A stretch of 33,597 nt of DNA, from assembly GCF_900566055.1 (NCBI RefSeq), contig NZ_UPHQ01000011.1, positions 1 to 33,597 of the forward strand, written 5' to 3'. Shown here in pieces: positions 6,715-17,669 of the stretch. A program made the translations under genes and the position numbers. The DNA is from Mycobacterium innocens. Its GTDB lineage: Bacteria > Actinomycetota > Actinomycetes > Mycobacteriales > Mycobacteriaceae. Position 1 is the first letter of the stretch; the number at the start of each line of letters is the position of its first letter. The notes below the pieces were generated by a model. The model did no database searches, had not been told where the DNA came from, and was given only the letters and a program-made list of their open reading frames with translations.

Positions 6715-8601
6715 GTGGCGACCTTAGGTTCAGGAGACGGCGGGAGCGTGGAACGCAGTGATATCGGCATGGTCGCAACTCACTCCGTCGTACCCCGGAC
6801 AAGCGGCAAGGTAGACGCTGACGTCGTCAGCCGGTTCGCCACCTGCTGCCGGGCGCTGGGCATCGCCGTCTACGACCGGCGCCGGCCGGCCGACCTGACC
6901 GCCGCCCGATCGGGATTCACCGCACTCACCCGCGTCGCCGGTGACCAGTGCGACGCATGGACGGGGCTGGCTGCCGCCGGTGACCAGTCCATTGGCGTGC
7001 TCGAAGCCGTGTCCCGTACTGCTGCCACCGCCGGCGTGTTGCAGCGCCACGTGGAACTGGCGCCCAACGCCTTGGGGTTTCATTACGACACGGGGTTGTA
7101 CTTGCGGTTCCGGGCCACCGGCCCGGACGATTTCCATCTCGCGTACGCGGCGGCACTGGCGACGGCCGGTGACTACGCGAAGGCGTACGACGTGGTTGCC
7201 GGCATCACCGGGCGTCGACCCGGCTGGCGCGAAGCCCGCTGGCTCATGGTCGTGGTCAACTACCGTGCCGCACGGTGGTCGGACGTCGTCAAGCTGCTGA
7301 CCCCGATCGTCAATGATCCCGATCTCGACCAGACTTTCGCCCACGCCGCCAAGATCACCCTGGGCACCGCCTTGGCCCGGTTGGGCATGTTCGCTCCGGC
7401 GTTGTCGTATCTCGAGGAGCCCGAAGGTCCGGTCCTGGTCGCGGCGCTCGACGGGGCACTGGCCAAAGCCCTGGTGCTGCGCGCACACGTCGACGAGGAA
7501 TCGGCCGCCGAAGTACTTCAGGACCTGTATGCGGCCCATCCGGAGAACGAGCAAGTCGAGCAGGCCCTGTCCAACACCAGCTTCGGGATCGTGACCACCA
7601 CCGCGGCCCGGATCGAAGCCCGCACCGACCCGTGGGATCCCGAAACCGAGCCCAGCGCAGATGATTTCATCGATCCTGCGGCACATGAGCGCAAAGCCGC
7701 GCTGCTGCACGAGGCTGAACGCCAGCTCGCCGAATTCATCGGGCTCGACGAAGTCAAGAACCAGGTGTCGCGGCTGAAGAGTTCGGTGGCTATGGAGCTG
7801 GTGCGCAAGCAGCGCGGGCTCACCGTGGCGCAGCGCACGAACCACCTGATCTTCGCCGGGCCGCCCGGGACGGGTAAGACGACGATTGCCCGGGTCGTCG
7901 CCAAAATCTATTGCGGCCTAGGGCTTTTGAAGCGGGAGAATATCCGCGAGGTGCACCGCGCCGACCTCATCGGCCAGCACATCGGCGAAACCGAGGCCAA
8001 GACCAACGCGATCATCGACAGCGCGCTGGACGGGGTGCTGTTCCTCGACGAGGCATACGCGCTGGTGGCCACCGGAGCCAAGAACGACTTCGGGCTGGTG
8101 GCCATCGACACCTTGCTGGCCCGCATGGAAAACGACCGTGACCGGCTGGTGGTGATCATCGCCGGATACCGGGCCGACCTGGACAAATTCCTCGACACCA
8201 ACGAGGGCCTGAGGTCGCGGTTCACCCGCAGCATCGAATTCCCGTCGTACACATCGCATGAGCTGGTGGAGATCGCGCACAAGATGGCCGAACAACGAGA
8301 CAGCGTCTTCGAGCGATCGGCGCTCGACCACCTGGAGGCGTTGTTCGCCACGTTGGCGGCATCGTCGACACCGGACTCCAACGGCATCATGCGCCGCAGC
8401 CTCGACATAGCGGGCAACGGGCGGTTCGTCCGCAACATCGTCGAACGTGCGGAAGAAGAACGTGAATTCCGGCTCGACCACTCCGAGCATGCGGGAACCG
8501 GGGAGTTCAGTGATGAGGAGCTGATGACCATCACCGCCGACGACGTGAACAGGTCTGTGGAACCACTGCTACGCGGACTGGGGCTCTCGGTGCCGGCATG
8601 A
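6715..8601 (+). CDS. eccA3: ESX-3 cytosolic AAA+ ATPase EccA3
   Basis: This 628-residue protein has an N-terminal TPR-like helical half (about 1-330) and a CbxX/CfqX-type AAA+ domain. Walker A is GPPGTGKT near residue 382, Walker B is LFLDEAY near 442, and an arginine-finger segment follows (GLRSRFTR). EccA proteins are cytosolic and are thought to act with EspG on PE/PPE and Esx substrates. Start choice: GTG at 6715 gives MATLGSGDGGSVERSDIGMV, which lines up with the M. tuberculosis protein from its first residue; AGGCGG at 6699-6704 may be its ribosome site. The ATG at 6708 is out of frame. The length is close to the 631 residues I recall for Rv0282. It is the first gene of the ESX-3 operon, and its TGA overlaps the eccB3 ATG. 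Confidence 0.97.
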   Translation: MATLGSGDGGSVERSDIGMVATHSVVPRTSGKVDADVVSRFATCCRALGIAVYDRRRPADLTAARSGFTALTRVAGDQCDAWTGLAAAGDQSIGVLEAVSRTAATAGVLQRHVELAPNALGFHYDTGLYLRFRATGPDDFHLAYAAALATAGDYAKAYDVVAGITGRRPGWREARWLMVVVNYRAARWSDVVKLLTPIVNDPDLDQTFAHAAKITLGTALARLGMFAPALSYLEEPEGPVLVAALDGALAKALVLRAHVDEESAAEVLQDLYAAHPENEQVEQALSNTSFGIVTTTAARIEARTDPWDPETEPSADDFIDPAAHERKAALLHEAERQLAEFIGLDEVKNQVSRLKSSVAMELVRKQRGLTVAQRTNHLIFAGPPGTGKTTIARVVAKIYCGLGLLKRENIREVHRADLIGQHIGETEAKTNAIIDSALDGVLFLDEAYALVATGAKNDFGLVAIDTLLARMENDRDRLVVIIAGYRADLDKFLDTNEGLRSRFTRSIEFPSYTSHELVEIAHKMAEQRDSVFERSALDHLEALFATLAASSTPDSNGIMRRSLDIAGNGRFVRNIVERAEEEREFRLDHSEHAGTGEFSDEELMTITADDVNRSVEPLLRGLGLSVPA

Positions 8602-10184
8602 CTACCCGTGAGCCTGATCCAGAACGCCGTTCGTTTGCTTCGCGCACCCCGGTCAATCACAACCCCGACAAGGTGGTCTACCGCCGGGGTTTCGTCACGC
8701 GCCATCAGGTGACAGGTTGGCGGTTCGTGATGCGCCGCATCGCCTCGGGTATTGCCTTGCACGACACCCGAATGCTCGTCGACCCGCTGCGCACCCAGTC
8801 GCGCGCGGTGCTGATGGGGGCGCTGGTCCTGATCACCGGGCTGGTCGGCTGCTTCGTGTTCTCACTGATCCGGCCCAACGGGCAGGCGGGCACCAGTCCG
8901 GTGCTGGCCGACCGGTCCACCGCCGCACTGTATGTGCGGGTGGGCGACGCGGTGCACCCGGTGCTCAACCTGACCTCGGCCCGGCTGATCGCCGGCAAGC
9001 CGGTCAACCCCACGACGGTGAAAAGCTCTGAGCTGGACCGCTTTCCGCGTGGGAATCTGATCGGCATTCCGGGCGCCCCGGAGCGGATGGTGCAGAACAC
9101 CACCCGCGACGCCAACTGGACGGTGTGTGACTCCGTCAGCGGGCAGGGTGGGCGCAGCGCCCACAGCACGGCGGTGACGGTCATCGCGGGGCGGCCGGAC
9201 AGCGACGGCGCCCGCGCGGCCGCGCTCGGCTCCGCCCAGGCGGTCCTGGTCGATAACGGCACGGGCAGCTGGCTGCTATGGGACGGCAAGCGCAGCCTGC
9301 TGGACCTGAACGACCATGCGGTCACCAGCGCGCTCGGGCTGGGCGCCGACGCCCTCGCGCCGCGGCCCATCGCGTTGGGGTTGTTCAACGCCATTCCCGA
9401 AGCGCCGCCACTGACGGCGCCGGTCATTCCGAACGCCGGTGGCCCGCCGGGTTTCGCGGTGTCCGCGCCGATCGGTGCGGTGGTCGAGGCTCTGACCCTC
9501 AATAGCACCGCTAAAGCCGAAACCTCGCAGTACTACGCGGTGCTGCCGGACGGTCTGCAGCCGATCTCACCGGTGCTGGCCGCGCTCCTGCGCAACACCA
9601 ACTCCTATGGTTTGCAACAGCCGCCACGCCTCGGCGCGGACGAGGTGGCCAAGCTGCCCGTGTCACGCATGCTGGACATCACACGTTATCCGGTGCAGTC
9701 GCTGAGTCTGGTCGACGTGGCGCGCAGCCCTGTCACGTGTGCGTACTGGAGCAAGCCGGCCGGGGCGGCCACCAGTTCGTTGAGCTTGCTCAGCGGCGCG
9801 GCGCTGCCGGTGGCCGACGCGGTGCACACCGTCGACCTGGTCGGGGGCGGCGGTACGACCGCCACCCACGTCGCGTTGCCGCCGGGCACCGGCTACTTCA
9901 CCCAGAGCGTGGGCGGTGGCGCGACGGCTCCGGCCACCGGTTCGCTGTTCTGGGTCTCCGATACCGGGGTGCGCTACGGCATCGACACCGAGGGCGAAGG
10001 CGGACGCAAAACCGTTGAGGCACTTGGCCTGCAGACCCCGCCGCTGACCATCCCGTGGTCGGTCCTGTCGCTCTTCGCGTCCGGCCCGACGCTGTCACGG
10101 GCCGACGCGTTGTTGGCTCACGACGCCCTGCCGCCGGACACCAAGCCCGGGCGCGCGGCGTCGGCCGATGGAGGGTCCCGATGA
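8598..10184 (+). CDS. eccB3: ESX-3 membrane complex protein EccB3
   Basis: This is a 528-residue type VII secretion protein: a cytosolic N-terminus ([20 protein letters not shown]), one membrane helix at about 71-92 ([19 protein letters not shown]) and a long periplasmic domain. The periplasmic part carries the repeat-type EccB fold and two conserved cysteines (WTVCDS near 176 and VTCAYW near 378) likely joined by a disulfide. EccB, EccC, EccD and EccE form the inner-membrane channel. The ATG at 8598 overlaps the eccA3 stop as ATGA, and its own TGA overlaps the eccC3 ATG. About ten residues shorter than I recall for Rv0283, mostly through N-terminal and loop differences. Confidence 0.97.
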   Translation: MTTREPDPERRSFASRTPVNHNPDKVVYRRGFVTRHQVTGWRFVMRRIASGIALHDTRMLVDPLRTQSRAVLMGALVLITGLVGCFVFSLIRPNGQAGTSPVLADRSTAALYVRVGDAVHPVLNLTSARLIAGKPVNPTTVKSSELDRFPRGNLIGIPGAPERMVQNTTRDANWTVCDSVSGQGGRSAHSTAVTVIAGRPDSDGARAAALGSAQAVLVDNGTGSWLLWDGKRSLLDLNDHAVTSALGLGADALAPRPIALGLFNAIPEAPPLTAPVIPNAGGPPGFAVSAPIGAVVEALTLNSTAKAETSQYYAVLPDGLQPISPVLAALLRNTNSYGLQQPPRLGADEVAKLPVSRMLDITRYPVQSLSLVDVARSPVTCAYWSKPAGAATSSLSLLSGAALPVADAVHTVDLVGGGGTTATHVALPPGTGYFTQSVGGGATAPATGSLFWVSDTGVRYGIDTEGEGGRKTVEALGLQTPPLTIPWSVLSLFASGPTLSRADALLAHDALPPDTKPGRAASADGGSR

Positions 10185-13100
10185 GCAGACTGATCTTCGA
10201 GGCTCGCCGGCGGCTGACTCCGCCGACGACTCGTAAGGGCACCATCACCATCGAGGCGCCACCCCAGTTGCCCCGGGTCATTCCGCCGTCCTTGTTGCGA
10301 CGCGCGATGCCCTACCTGATGGGGATCCTCATCGTCGGCATGATCGTCGCGATGGTCGCGACCGGGATGCGGCTGATTTCTCCGCAGACCCTGTTCTTTC
10401 CCTTCGTGCTGCTGCTGGCGGCCACCTCACTGTTTCGCGGCAACGACAACAAGATGCGCACCGAGGAAGTCGACGCCGAGCGGGCCGACTATCTGCGTTA
10501 CCTGTCGGTGGTTCGGGACAACATCCGTGCGCAGGCAGCCGAGCAGCGCGCGTCCGCGCAGTGGTCCCATCCGGAACCGGAGGCCCTGGCTTCGGTGCCC
10601 GGATCCCGCCGCCAGTGGGAGCGCGACCCGCACGACCCGGATTTCCTGGTGCTGCGGGCCGGACGGCACTCCGCCCCCCTGGCCACCACGCTGCGGGTCA
10701 ACGACACCGCTGACGAAGTCGACCTGGAACCGGTGTCGCACAGCGCATTACGCAGCCTGCTCGACACGCAGCGCACCGTTCGTGACGTTCCCACCGGAAT
10801 CGACGTCACCAAGGTTTCGCGGATCACCGTGCTCGGCGACCACGCGCAGGTGCGTGCGGCGCTGCGGGCGTGGCTGGCCCAGGCGGTCACCTGGCACGAC
10901 CCGACGGTGCTCGGCGTGGCGTTGGCCAGCCCCGATCTGGAGAGCAGTGACTGGTCCTGGCTGAAGTGGTTGCCGCACGTCGACATTCCCGGGCAGGCCG
11001 ACGGCGTGGGCCCGGCCCGCTATTTGGCCGCCGACGCCGACGCGCTGGTCGACATGCTGGGCTCCACCCTGCTCGACCGTCCCGCATTCACCGGCGCAGC
11101 GGCAGATGCGTTGCGGCACTTGGTGGTCGTGGTCGACGATCCCGACTACGACGTGACCGCGGCGGCGCTGGGCGTGGGCCGTGCCGGGGTGACCGTCGTG
11201 CACTATTCGGCTACACCACCGCATCGCGAACAATATTCCGATCCGGAAAAACCGATCCTGCAGGTGACCGACGGTGCCATCCAGCGGTGGCAGACCGGCG
11301 GCTGGCAGCCCTATATCGACAATGCCGACGAGTTCGGCGCCGACGAAGCCGCTCACCTGGCCCGCCGGCTGTCCCGGTGGGACTCCAACCCGACGCACGC
11401 CGGGTTGCGCTCCGCGGCCACCCGGGGCGCGAGTTTCACTACGCTGCTGGGCATCCCGGATGCGTCCCGGCTGGACGTGCCGGCGCTGTGGGCGCCGCGC
11501 CGGCGTGACGACGAGTTGCGCGTGCCGATCGGCGTCACCGCCACCGGCGAGCCGCTGATGTTCGATCTCAAGGACGAAGCCGAAGGCGGGATGGGTCCGC
11601 ACGGACTGATGATCGGGATGACGGGTTCCGGCAAGTCGCAGACCCTGATGTCGATTCTGTTGGCGCTGTTGACGACTCATTCCGCAGACCGGCTGATCGT
11701 CATCTACGCCGACTTCAAGGGCGAGGCCGGCGCCGACAGCTTCCGGAATTTCCCCCAGGTTGTCGCGGTGATCTCGAACATGGCCGAGAAGAAGTCGCTG
11801 GCCGACCGGTTCGCCGACACGCTGCGCGGTGAGGTGGCCCGGCGCGAAACGCTGCTCCGCGAGGCCGGCCGCCGGGTCCAGGGCAGCGCGTTCAATTCGG
11901 TGGTCGAGTATGAAAATGCGGTCGCGGCCGGGCATGACTTACCGCCTATCCCGACGCTGTTCGTGGTGGCCGACGAGTTCACCCTGATGCTGGCCGATCA
12001 TCCGGAATACGCCGAGCTGTTCGACTACGTGGCACGCAAGGGGCGTTCGTTCCGCATCCACATCCTGTTCGCGTCCCAGACGCTGGATGTCGGCAAGATC
12101 AAGGACATCGACAAGAACACCTCCTACCGGATCGGGCTGAAAGTAGCCAGCCCCAGCGTTTCCCGCCAGATCATCGGTGTGGAGGACGCCTACCACATCG
12201 AGTCCGGTAGAGAACACAAAGGCATCGGCTTCCTGGTGCCCGCCCCCGGGGCCACCCCGATCAAGTTCCGCAGCACCTACGTCGACGGCATCTACGAGCC
12301 GCCACGCACCGCCAAAGCCCGTGTCGTGCAACCACTCCCAGAACCCAAGATCTTCACCGCCGCAGCCGTGGAGGCGGACCCGGGCACAGTGATCGCCACC
12401 GCCGGCGCGGAGGAACCGGCCGGCCCGCCGCGCAAACTGATCGCGACCGTCGGCGAACAGTTGGCCCGCTACGGACCGCGAGCCCCCAAGCTGTGGCTGC
12501 CGCCGCTGGACGAACCGATCCCGCTCACCGGACTGCTGGCCCGAGCCGCCGTGCCGCCCCGGCACTGGCGCTGGCCGCTCGGAGAGATCGACAAGCCGTT
12601 CGAGATGCGCCGCGATCCGCTGGTGTTCGACGCCCGGTCGTCGGCCGGCAACATGGTGATCCACGGCGGTCCCAAGTCCGGCAAATCGACTGCACTGCAG
12701 ACGTTTATGCTCTCGGCCGCCAGCCTGCACTCACCGCGCGAGGTGACGTTCTACTGTCTTGACTACGGCGGCGGACAACTGCGTTCACTGGAGGGTCTGG
12801 CCCATGTCGGCAGCGTCGCGTCGGCGCTGGAACCCGAACGCATCCGGCGTACCTTCGGTGAGCTGGAACAGCTGCTGCTGTCCCGGCAGCAGCGTGAGGT
12901 GTTCCGCAACCGCGATGGCAACGGTTCGGCTCCCGACGACGGTTACGGTGAGGTGTTCCTGGTCATCGACAACCTCTACGCGTTCGGTCGCGACAACATC
13001 GACCAGTTCAACACGCGAAACCCGTTGCTGGCCAAGGTGACCGAGTTGGTCAACGTGGGCCTGGCGTACGGCATCCACGTGATCATCACCACCCCGAGCT

Positions 13101-14185
13101 GGCTGGAGGTGCCGCTGGCGATGCGCGACGGCCTGGGGCTGCGCCTGGAGCTGAAGCTGCACGACGCGCGCGACAGCAATGTGCGGGTGGTCGGCGCGCT
13201 GCGCCGCCCGGCCGACGCCGTCCCCGCCGACCAGCCGGGCCGCGGGTTGACCATGGCCGCCGAGCACTTCCTGTTCGCCAGCCCCGCGTTGGACTCTGCG
13301 TTGGACGGGCAACGAAACCCAGTTGCCGCGATCAACGCCCGCTACCCGGGAGTTGCCGCCCCGCCGGTGCGGCTGCTGCCCACCAACCTCGCTGCCGAAG
13401 CGGTCGGCGCGCTGTATCGCGGACCGGATCAGATTGTCATCGGCCAGCGCGAGGAGGACCTGGCGCCGGTGGTGCTCGACTTCGCCGCCAATCCGCTGCT
13501 GATGGTGTTCGGCGACAGCAAGTCCGGCAAGACCACCTTGCTGCGTCACCTGATCCGCACCATCCGGGAGCACTCGACCGCCGACCAGGTGGCCTTCACC
13601 GTGCTGGATCGCCGGCTGCATCTGGTCGACGAACCGCTGTTCCCCGACAACGAATACAGCGCCAACATCGACCGGATCATCCCGGCGATGCTCGGGCTGG
13701 CAAACCTCATCGAGTCGCGACGGCCACCGGCCGGCCTGTCGCCTGCCGAGCTGGCCCGCTGGACTTACCACGGCCACACCCACTACCTCGTCATCGACGA
13801 CGTCGACCAGATCCCGGATTCGGCGGCCATGACGGGTCCCTACATCGGACAGCGGCCCTGGACCCCGCTCATCGGTCTGCTCGGGCAGGCGGGCGATCTG
13901 GGCTTGCGGGTGATTGTGACGGCGCGGGCCTCCGGCTCGGGCCACGCGCTGATGACCAGTCAGCTGCTGCGGCGGTTCAACGACCTGCAGGCGACCACGG
14001 TGATGCTTTCGGGCAATCCGGCCGACAGCGGGAAGATCCGCGGTCAACGTTTCGACCGGTTGCCTCCTGGACGCGCGGTGTTGTTGAGCGACAGCGAATC
14101 TCCGACCTACATGCAGTTGGTCAACCCGCTCATCGGGGAGGCCGCGACATTTGGTGAAACGCAACAGAAGGGGAGTCAGTCATGA
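10181..14185 (+). CDS. eccC3: ESX-3 FtsK/SpoIIIE-type motor ATPase EccC3
   Basis: This 1334-residue protein has two membrane helices (about 40-85) and three tandem FtsK/SpoIIIE ATPase domains. Walker A motifs are GMTGSGKS near residue 480, GGPKSGKS near 828 and GDSKSGKT near 1111. Walker B-like segments are LFVVADEF near 594, FLVIDNLY near 928 and YLVIDDVD near 1203. ATPase 1 drives transport; ATPases 2 and 3 recognise the C-terminal signal of Esx substrates. It is a single continuous gene, unlike ESX-1 where EccCa and EccCb are separate. The start is the ATG at 10181 ([15 protein letters not shown]), which overlaps the eccB3 stop; a longer in-frame extension to 10055 lies inside eccB3 and is not used. 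Its stop overlaps the PE5 ATG. Confidence 0.97.
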   Translation: MSRLIFEARRRLTPPTTRKGTITIEAPPQLPRVIPPSLLRRAMPYLMGILIVGMIVAMVATGMRLISPQTLFFPFVLLLAATSLFRGNDNKMRTEEVDAERADYLRYLSVVRDNIRAQAAEQRASAQWSHPEPEALASVPGSRRQWERDPHDPDFLVLRAGRHSAPLATTLRVNDTADEVDLEPVSHSALRSLLDTQRTVRDVPTGIDVTKVSRITVLGDHAQVRAALRAWLAQAVTWHDPTVLGVALASPDLESSDWSWLKWLPHVDIPGQADGVGPARYLAADADALVDMLGSTLLDRPAFTGAAADALRHLVVVVDDPDYDVTAAALGVGRAGVTVVHYSATPPHREQYSDPEKPILQVTDGAIQRWQTGGWQPYIDNADEFGADEAAHLARRLSRWDSNPTHAGLRSAATRGASFTTLLGIPDASRLDVPALWAPRRRDDELRVPIGVTATGEPLMFDLKDEAEGGMGPHGLMIGMTGSGKSQTLMSILLALLTTHSADRLIVIYADFKGEAGADSFRNFPQVVAVISNMAEKKSLADRFADTLRGEVARRETLLREAGRRVQGSAFNSVVEYENAVAAGHDLPPIPTLFVVADEFTLMLADHPEYAELFDYVARKGRSFRIHILFASQTLDVGKIKDIDKNTSYRIGLKVASPSVSRQIIGVEDAYHIESGREHKGIGFLVPAPGATPIKFRSTYVDGIYEPPRTAKARVVQPLPEPKIFTAAAVEADPGTVIATAGAEEPAGPPRKLIATVGEQLARYGPRAPKLWLPPLDEPIPLTGLLARAAVPPRHWRWPLGEIDKPFEMRRDPLVFDARSSAGNMVIHGGPKSGKSTALQTFMLSAASLHSPREVTFYCLDYGGGQLRSLEGLAHVGSVASALEPERIRRTFGELEQLLLSRQQREVFRNRDGNGSAPDDGYGEVFLVIDNLYAFGRDNIDQFNTRNPLLAKVTELVNVGLAYGIHVIITTPSWLEVPLAMRDGLGLRLELKLHDARDSNVRVVGALRRPADAVPADQPGRGLTMAAEHFLFASPALDSALDGQRNPVAAINARYPGVAAPPVRLLPTNLAAEAVGALYRGPDQIVIGQREEDLAPVVLDFAANPLLMVFGDSKSGKTTLLRHLIRTIREHSTADQVAFTVLDRRLHLVDEPLFPDNEYSANIDRIIPAMLGLANLIESRRPPAGLSPAELARWTYHGHTHYLVIDDVDQIPDSAAMTGPYIGQRPWTPLIGLLGQAGDLGLRVIVTARASGSGHALMTSQLLRRFNDLQATTVMLSGNPADSGKIRGQRFDRLPPGRAVLLSDSESPTYMQLVNPLIGEAATFGETQQKGSQS

Positions 14186-14490
14186 CGTTGCGAGTTGTTC
14201 CGGAGGGACTGGCCGCGGCCAGCGCGGCCGTAGAAGCGCTGACGGCGCGGCTGGCGGCCGCGCATGCTGCCGCGGCTCCGTCGATCACCGCGGTGGTGCC
14301 GCCTGCCGTGGATCCGGTGTCGCTGCAGACTGCCGCCGAGTTCAGCGTCCAGGGGCAGGAGCACTCCGTCGTCGCCGCCCAAGGCGTCGAAGAACTGGGG
14401 CGTGCGGGCGTCGGGGTGGGCGAATCCGGCGCACGCTATCTCGCCGGTGATGCGGCGGCCGCGGCTACCTACGGGATCGCGGGCGCCTGA
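14182..14490 (+). CDS. PE5: PE5, PE protein of the ESX-3 operon
   Basis: This is a 102-residue PE-only protein, [20 protein letters not shown], with the PE motif at 8-9 and YLAGD near residue 89 as the YxxxD export signal. The ATG overlaps the eccC3 TGA, and AAGGGGAG at 14168-14175 is its ribosome site. It pairs with PPE4, which starts 2 bp after its stop. In M. tuberculosis PE5-PPE4 is an ESX-3 substrate needed for mycobactin-mediated iron uptake. The paralogue at 3545 shares most of the first 50 residues. Confidence 0.96.
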   Translation: MTLRVVPEGLAAASAAVEALTARLAAAHAAAAPSITAVVPPAVDPVSLQTAAEFSVQGQEHSVVAAQGVEELGRAGVGVGESGARYLAGDAAAAATYGIAGA

Positions 14491-14492
14491 CC

Positions 14493-16046
14493 ATGGTCGC
14501 GCCCTTGGGGCCCATCTGGATTGCTTCGCCGCCCGAGGTGCATTCGGCGTTGCTGAGCGGTGGTCCTGGTCCGGGTTCGCTGCTGGCGGCGGCCGCGGCC
14601 TGGAATCTGCTCAGCGCCGAATATGCCTCGGCGGCAGCAGAACTCAGCGGGATCCTGGATGCGGTGCAAGCGGGAGCGTGGCAGGGGCCGAGCGCGCAGC
14701 AGTATCTCGCCGCGCATCTGCCCTATGTGGCGTGGCTGATGCAGGCCAGCGCCGACAGCGCCGCGATCGCAACTCAGCACGAGGCTGCTGCGGCGGCCTA
14801 CACGGCCGCCTCGGCGGCCATGCCGACTCTGGCGGAGCTGGCGGCCAACCACGTCATCCATGGCATCCTGGTGGCGACGAATTTCTTTGGCATCAATACC
14901 ATTCCGATCGCGCTCAACGAGGCCGACTACCTGCGGATGTGGCTTCACGCCGCCGCGACCATGGGCCTTTACCAGGCGGCCGCGGGCGCGGCACTGGCGT
15001 CGGCTCCGCGCACCGCGCCGGCGCCGACAATTGTGAATCCCGGCGACGAACCGGCCGCCGGGATGGTCGCCAACGCGGTTCAGGCACAAGCCGCCGCGGC
15101 CACGTTCAACCCCTGGCAGTTCCTCTGGCAGCTGCTCCAGGACATGTGGAACGCCTACACGGGCTTCTACGGCTGGATGCTCAAAGAGATCGCGACGTTC
15201 CTGCAAGACCCCATCGGAAACTCGATAAAGATCATCATCGCCTTCCTCACCAACCCGGTGGCGGCGTTGATCACCTACGGCCCACTGTTGTTCGCGCTGG
15301 GATACCAGGTCTTCTTCAACCTCGTCGGCTGGCCCACCTGGGGCATGGTGCTGAGTTCGCCGTTCCTGGTGCCGGCCGGGCTCAGCCTGGGTCTGAGCGC
15401 GATAGCGTTCGCGGCGCTGGCGCCTGCCGAGACCGCGGTGGTTGCCGCCCCCGCTGCGGCAATACCGCTGGCTGTCGCCGTCGCGTCGACGTCTCCGTGG
15501 CCGGCTGTCAGTCTTGCCTCAACGGCCAGCGGCCTGGCTGGGGCTCCGGCGACACCACCGGGAGCCGGTGCTTCGGCCGGCGCCGCGCCGGCCCCGGCTG
15601 CCCCGGCTCCCGCAAGTTTTGCCTACCTGGTTGGCGGCCTTGATGATTGGGGACCCACCTCGGGTCCGACGGTTGGTGGCCGCGGCAGCCTCAAGGCGCC
15701 GGCGGCGACCATCCCGGCCGCCGGCGCGGCAGCGGCAAGCCGCGCGGCAACCCGCGCGCGACGCCGCTCGCGACTCGAATTACGCGACTATGGCGACGAA
15801 TTCCTCGACATGGACGCCGGCACCGGCCCGGCGGCAACCGAGGATCCCACCCAGGCGTCCGACTGGGGGGCGGGCCCGCTCGGGTTCGCCGGGACCGCCG
15901 CCAAAGAGCCAGTGCTGCATGCGGTTGGCCTGACGGCGCTGGCCGGTGACGAGTTCGGCGGCGGTCCGCGGATGCCGATGGTACCGAGCAGCTGGGACGG
16001 CCTGCAGGAAGGGGGCGACGACGCTTCGCACCACGACAGCAAGTAA
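14493..16046 (+). CDS. PPE4: PPE4, PPW-type PPE protein of the ESX-3 operon
   Basis: This 517-residue protein has an N-terminal PPE domain ([15 protein letters not shown] near 6-20, WQGPS near 65, about 180 residues). A conserved middle follows ([20 protein letters not shown], then [20 protein letters not shown]), then an Ala-Pro linker. The full PPW C-terminus carries an Arg-rich stretch, [35 protein letters not shown] and PMVPSSWD. It forms a heterodimer with PE5, is bound by EspG3 in the cytosol and is exported by ESX-3. It supplies the intact template against which the fragments at 695 and 2219 and the diverged copy at 3856 are recognised. The start is ATG at 14493, just after the PE5 stop. 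Confidence 0.96.
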   Translation: MVAPLGPIWIASPPEVHSALLSGGPGPGSLLAAAAAWNLLSAEYASAAAELSGILDAVQAGAWQGPSAQQYLAAHLPYVAWLMQASADSAAIATQHEAAAAAYTAASAAMPTLAELAANHVIHGILVATNFFGINTIPIALNEADYLRMWLHAAATMGLYQAAAGAALASAPRTAPAPTIVNPGDEPAAGMVANAVQAQAAAATFNPWQFLWQLLQDMWNAYTGFYGWMLKEIATFLQDPIGNSIKIIIAFLTNPVAALITYGPLLFALGYQVFFNLVGWPTWGMVLSSPFLVPAGLSLGLSAIAFAALAPAETAVVAAPAAAIPLAVAVASTSPWPAVSLASTASGLAGAPATPPGAGASAGAAPAPAAPAPASFAYLVGGLDDWGPTSGPTVGGRGSLKAPAATIPAAGAAAASRAATRARRRSRLELRDYGDEFLDMDAGTGPAATEDPTQASDWGAGPLGFAGTAAKEPVLHAVGLTALAGDEFGGGPRMPMVPSSWDGLQEGGDDASHHDSK

Positions 16047-16079
16047 CCGAAATCCGAATTGCCAGAGAAAGGGGTTGTT

Positions 16080-16373
16080 ATGAGTCTTCTGGATGCCCAC
16101 ATTCCGCAGTTGGTGGCCTCCCAGTCGGCATTCGGCGCCAAGGCGGCGTTGATGCGTCACACGATCAGTCAGGCCGAGCAGTCGGCGATGTCGGCGCAGG
16201 CGTTTCACCAGGGCGAGTCCGCCGCCGCGTTTCAGGGCGCCCACGCCCGGTTCGTGGAGGCGGCGGCCAGGGTCAACGCCCTGCTGGACATCGCTCAGGC
16301 AAACCTCGGTGACGCCGCCGGAACTTATGTGGCCGCCGATTCCGCGGCTGCGTCCAGCTACACGGCGTTCTGA
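16080..16373 (+). CDS. esxG: EsxG, secreted WXG100-family partner of EsxH
   Basis: This 97-residue protein, [18 protein letters not shown], has HQGES at the helical turn and YVAAD near residue 83 as the YxxxD signal. The ATG at 16080 is preceded by GAAAGGGG; an extension to 16059 (MPEKGVV...) is possible but not conserved. It forms a tight 1:1 complex with EsxH, which is exported by ESX-3 for iron and zinc homeostasis and, in pathogens, interferes with host ESCRT. It is nearly identical to the copy at 5220. Confidence 0.97.
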   Translation: MSLLDAHIPQLVASQSAFGAKAALMRHTISQAEQSAMSAQAFHQGESAAAFQGAHARFVEAAARVNALLDIAQANLGDAAGTYVAADSAAASSYTAF

Positions 16374-16400
16374 GCCCACAGACAACCGAAAGGAGTTGTG

Positions 16401-16691
16401 ATGTCACAGATCATGTACAACTACCCGGCGATGCTGGGACACGCCGGGGACATGTCGGGATATGCCGGCACCATGCAGGGGCTGGGCTCGGATATCGCCG
16501 CCGAGCAGTCCGCGCTGTCGAACGCCTGGCAAGGCGACACCGGGCTGACGTATCAGGCATGGCAGGCGCAGTGGAACCAGGCCATGGCAGACCTGGTGCG
16601 GGCCTATCAGTCGATGGCCGGCACGCACGAAGCCAACACCATGGCGATGATGGCCCGCGACCAGGCTGAAGCCGCAAAATGGGGCGGCTAG
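16401..16691 (+). CDS. esxH: EsxH (TB10.4 family), ESX-3 secreted protein
   Basis: This 96-residue protein, [20 protein letters not shown], has WQG at 43-45. The start is ATG at 16401 after GAAAGGAG; the GTG three bases upstream is less likely. Of the zinc ligands known for M. tuberculosis EsxH (His14, His70, His76, Glu77), His70 is replaced by Gln in [10 protein letters not shown]; the other three remain. Segments [18 protein letters not shown] and [10 protein letters not shown] are shared with the upstream EsxR-like copy rather than with M. tuberculosis EsxH as I recall it, hinting at conversion between the copies or an ancestral state. Partner of EsxG. Confidence 0.97.
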   Translation: MSQIMYNYPAMLGHAGDMSGYAGTMQGLGSDIAAEQSALSNAWQGDTGLTYQAWQAQWNQAMADLVRAYQSMAGTHEANTMAMMARDQAEAAKWGG

Positions 16692-16699
16692 CAAGTTAG

Positions 16700-17605
16700 A
16701 TGGTTGCAGAATCCGCAGAACCCTCGCAGCCTAACGCCGTCGAGTTGACGGTCGACAACGCGTGGTTCATCGCCGAGAGCGTCGGGGCCGGCAGTTTCCC
16801 GTGGGTGCTGGCCATCACCCCGCCATACACCGATAGCGCGCAACGAAATGCGTTCTTCGGGCGTCAGAAAGACGAGCTGACGGGACTGGGCTTGATGTCG
16901 CCGGACGGTACCGTCAACTCTGCGGTGGCCGACTGGATCAAAGTGGTGTGCTTCCCCGACCGGTGGCTGGACTTACGTTACATAGGGCCGGCATCGGCCG
17001 AGGGATCCGGCGAGTTGCTGCGTGGCATTGTCGCCCGGCGGGTCGGCGCCGGCGGCAAGACTTCCCGGAAGTTCAATACCGTTGTCGCGCTGCGCAGCGC
17101 TCAGCTGGTCACCTTCACGGCAATGGATATCGATGACCCGCGGGCGCTGGTTCCGGTCCTCGGTGTCGGGTTGTCGCAGCGGCCGCCGGCCCGGTTCGAG
17201 GAGTTCAGCATGCCCATGCGGGTCGGAGCTCGCGCCGACGAGCGGCTGCGCTCCGGCGCGCCGCTCGAGGAAGTCCTTGACTACCTGGGCATCCCGGCTT
17301 CGGCCCGGCCGGTGGTGGAGGCGGTCTTCTCCGGGCCGCGCTACTACGTCGAGATCGTCGCCGGCTGCAACCGGGACGGCCAGCACACCACCACCGACGT
17401 CGGTCTGAGCGTCGTCGACACCACCGCCGGCCGGGTATTGGTCAGTCCGTCCCGGGCCTTCGACGGTGAGTGGGTGTCGACCTTCAGCCCCGGGACCCCG
17501 TTCGCGACTGCCGTCGCGATCGAACAACTCATCGCCAATCTGCCGGAGGGGCAATGGTTCCCCGGTCAGCGGTTGTCCCGCGACTTCTCCGGACAACCCT
17601 CATAA
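16700..17605 (+). CDS. espG3: EspG3, ESX-3 specific PE/PPE chaperone
   Basis: This 301-residue cytosolic protein of the EspG family contains [20 protein letters not shown] near the N-terminus, [16 protein letters not shown] around 75-95 and [15 protein letters not shown] near 255. EspG binds the tip of the PPE helical domain, prevents aggregation and directs the PE-PPE dimer to its own ESX system. The ATG at 16700 lies 8 bp after esxH without a strong ribosome site, suggesting translational coupling. A few residues longer than the 295 I recall for Rv0289, in the N-terminus. Confidence 0.96.
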   Translation: MVAESAEPSQPNAVELTVDNAWFIAESVGAGSFPWVLAITPPYTDSAQRNAFFGRQKDELTGLGLMSPDGTVNSAVADWIKVVCFPDRWLDLRYIGPASAEGSGELLRGIVARRVGAGGKTSRKFNTVVALRSAQLVTFTAMDIDDPRALVPVLGVGLSQRPPARFEEFSMPMRVGARADERLRSGAPLEEVLDYLGIPASARPVVEAVFSGPRYYVEIVAGCNRDGQHTTTDVGLSVVDTTAGRVLVSPSRAFDGEWVSTFSPGTPFATAVAIEQLIANLPEGQWFPGQRLSRDFSGQPS

Positions 17606-17669
17606 CCGAAATTCAGAAAGTGAGTACGATGTCTCCGCAACGGCCCCAACGGATTTGGACGGTCCGGTG

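Noticed and set aside
12785..14164. 459-codon minus-strand open frame opposite eccC3
   Set aside because: eccC3 is unmistakable on the plus strand with three ATPase domains; long antisense frames are common in GC-rich DNA.
14264..15643. 459-codon plus-strand frame overlapping PE5 and PPE4
   Set aside because: Out of frame with two clear PE/PPE genes, with a composition typical of a shifted frame.
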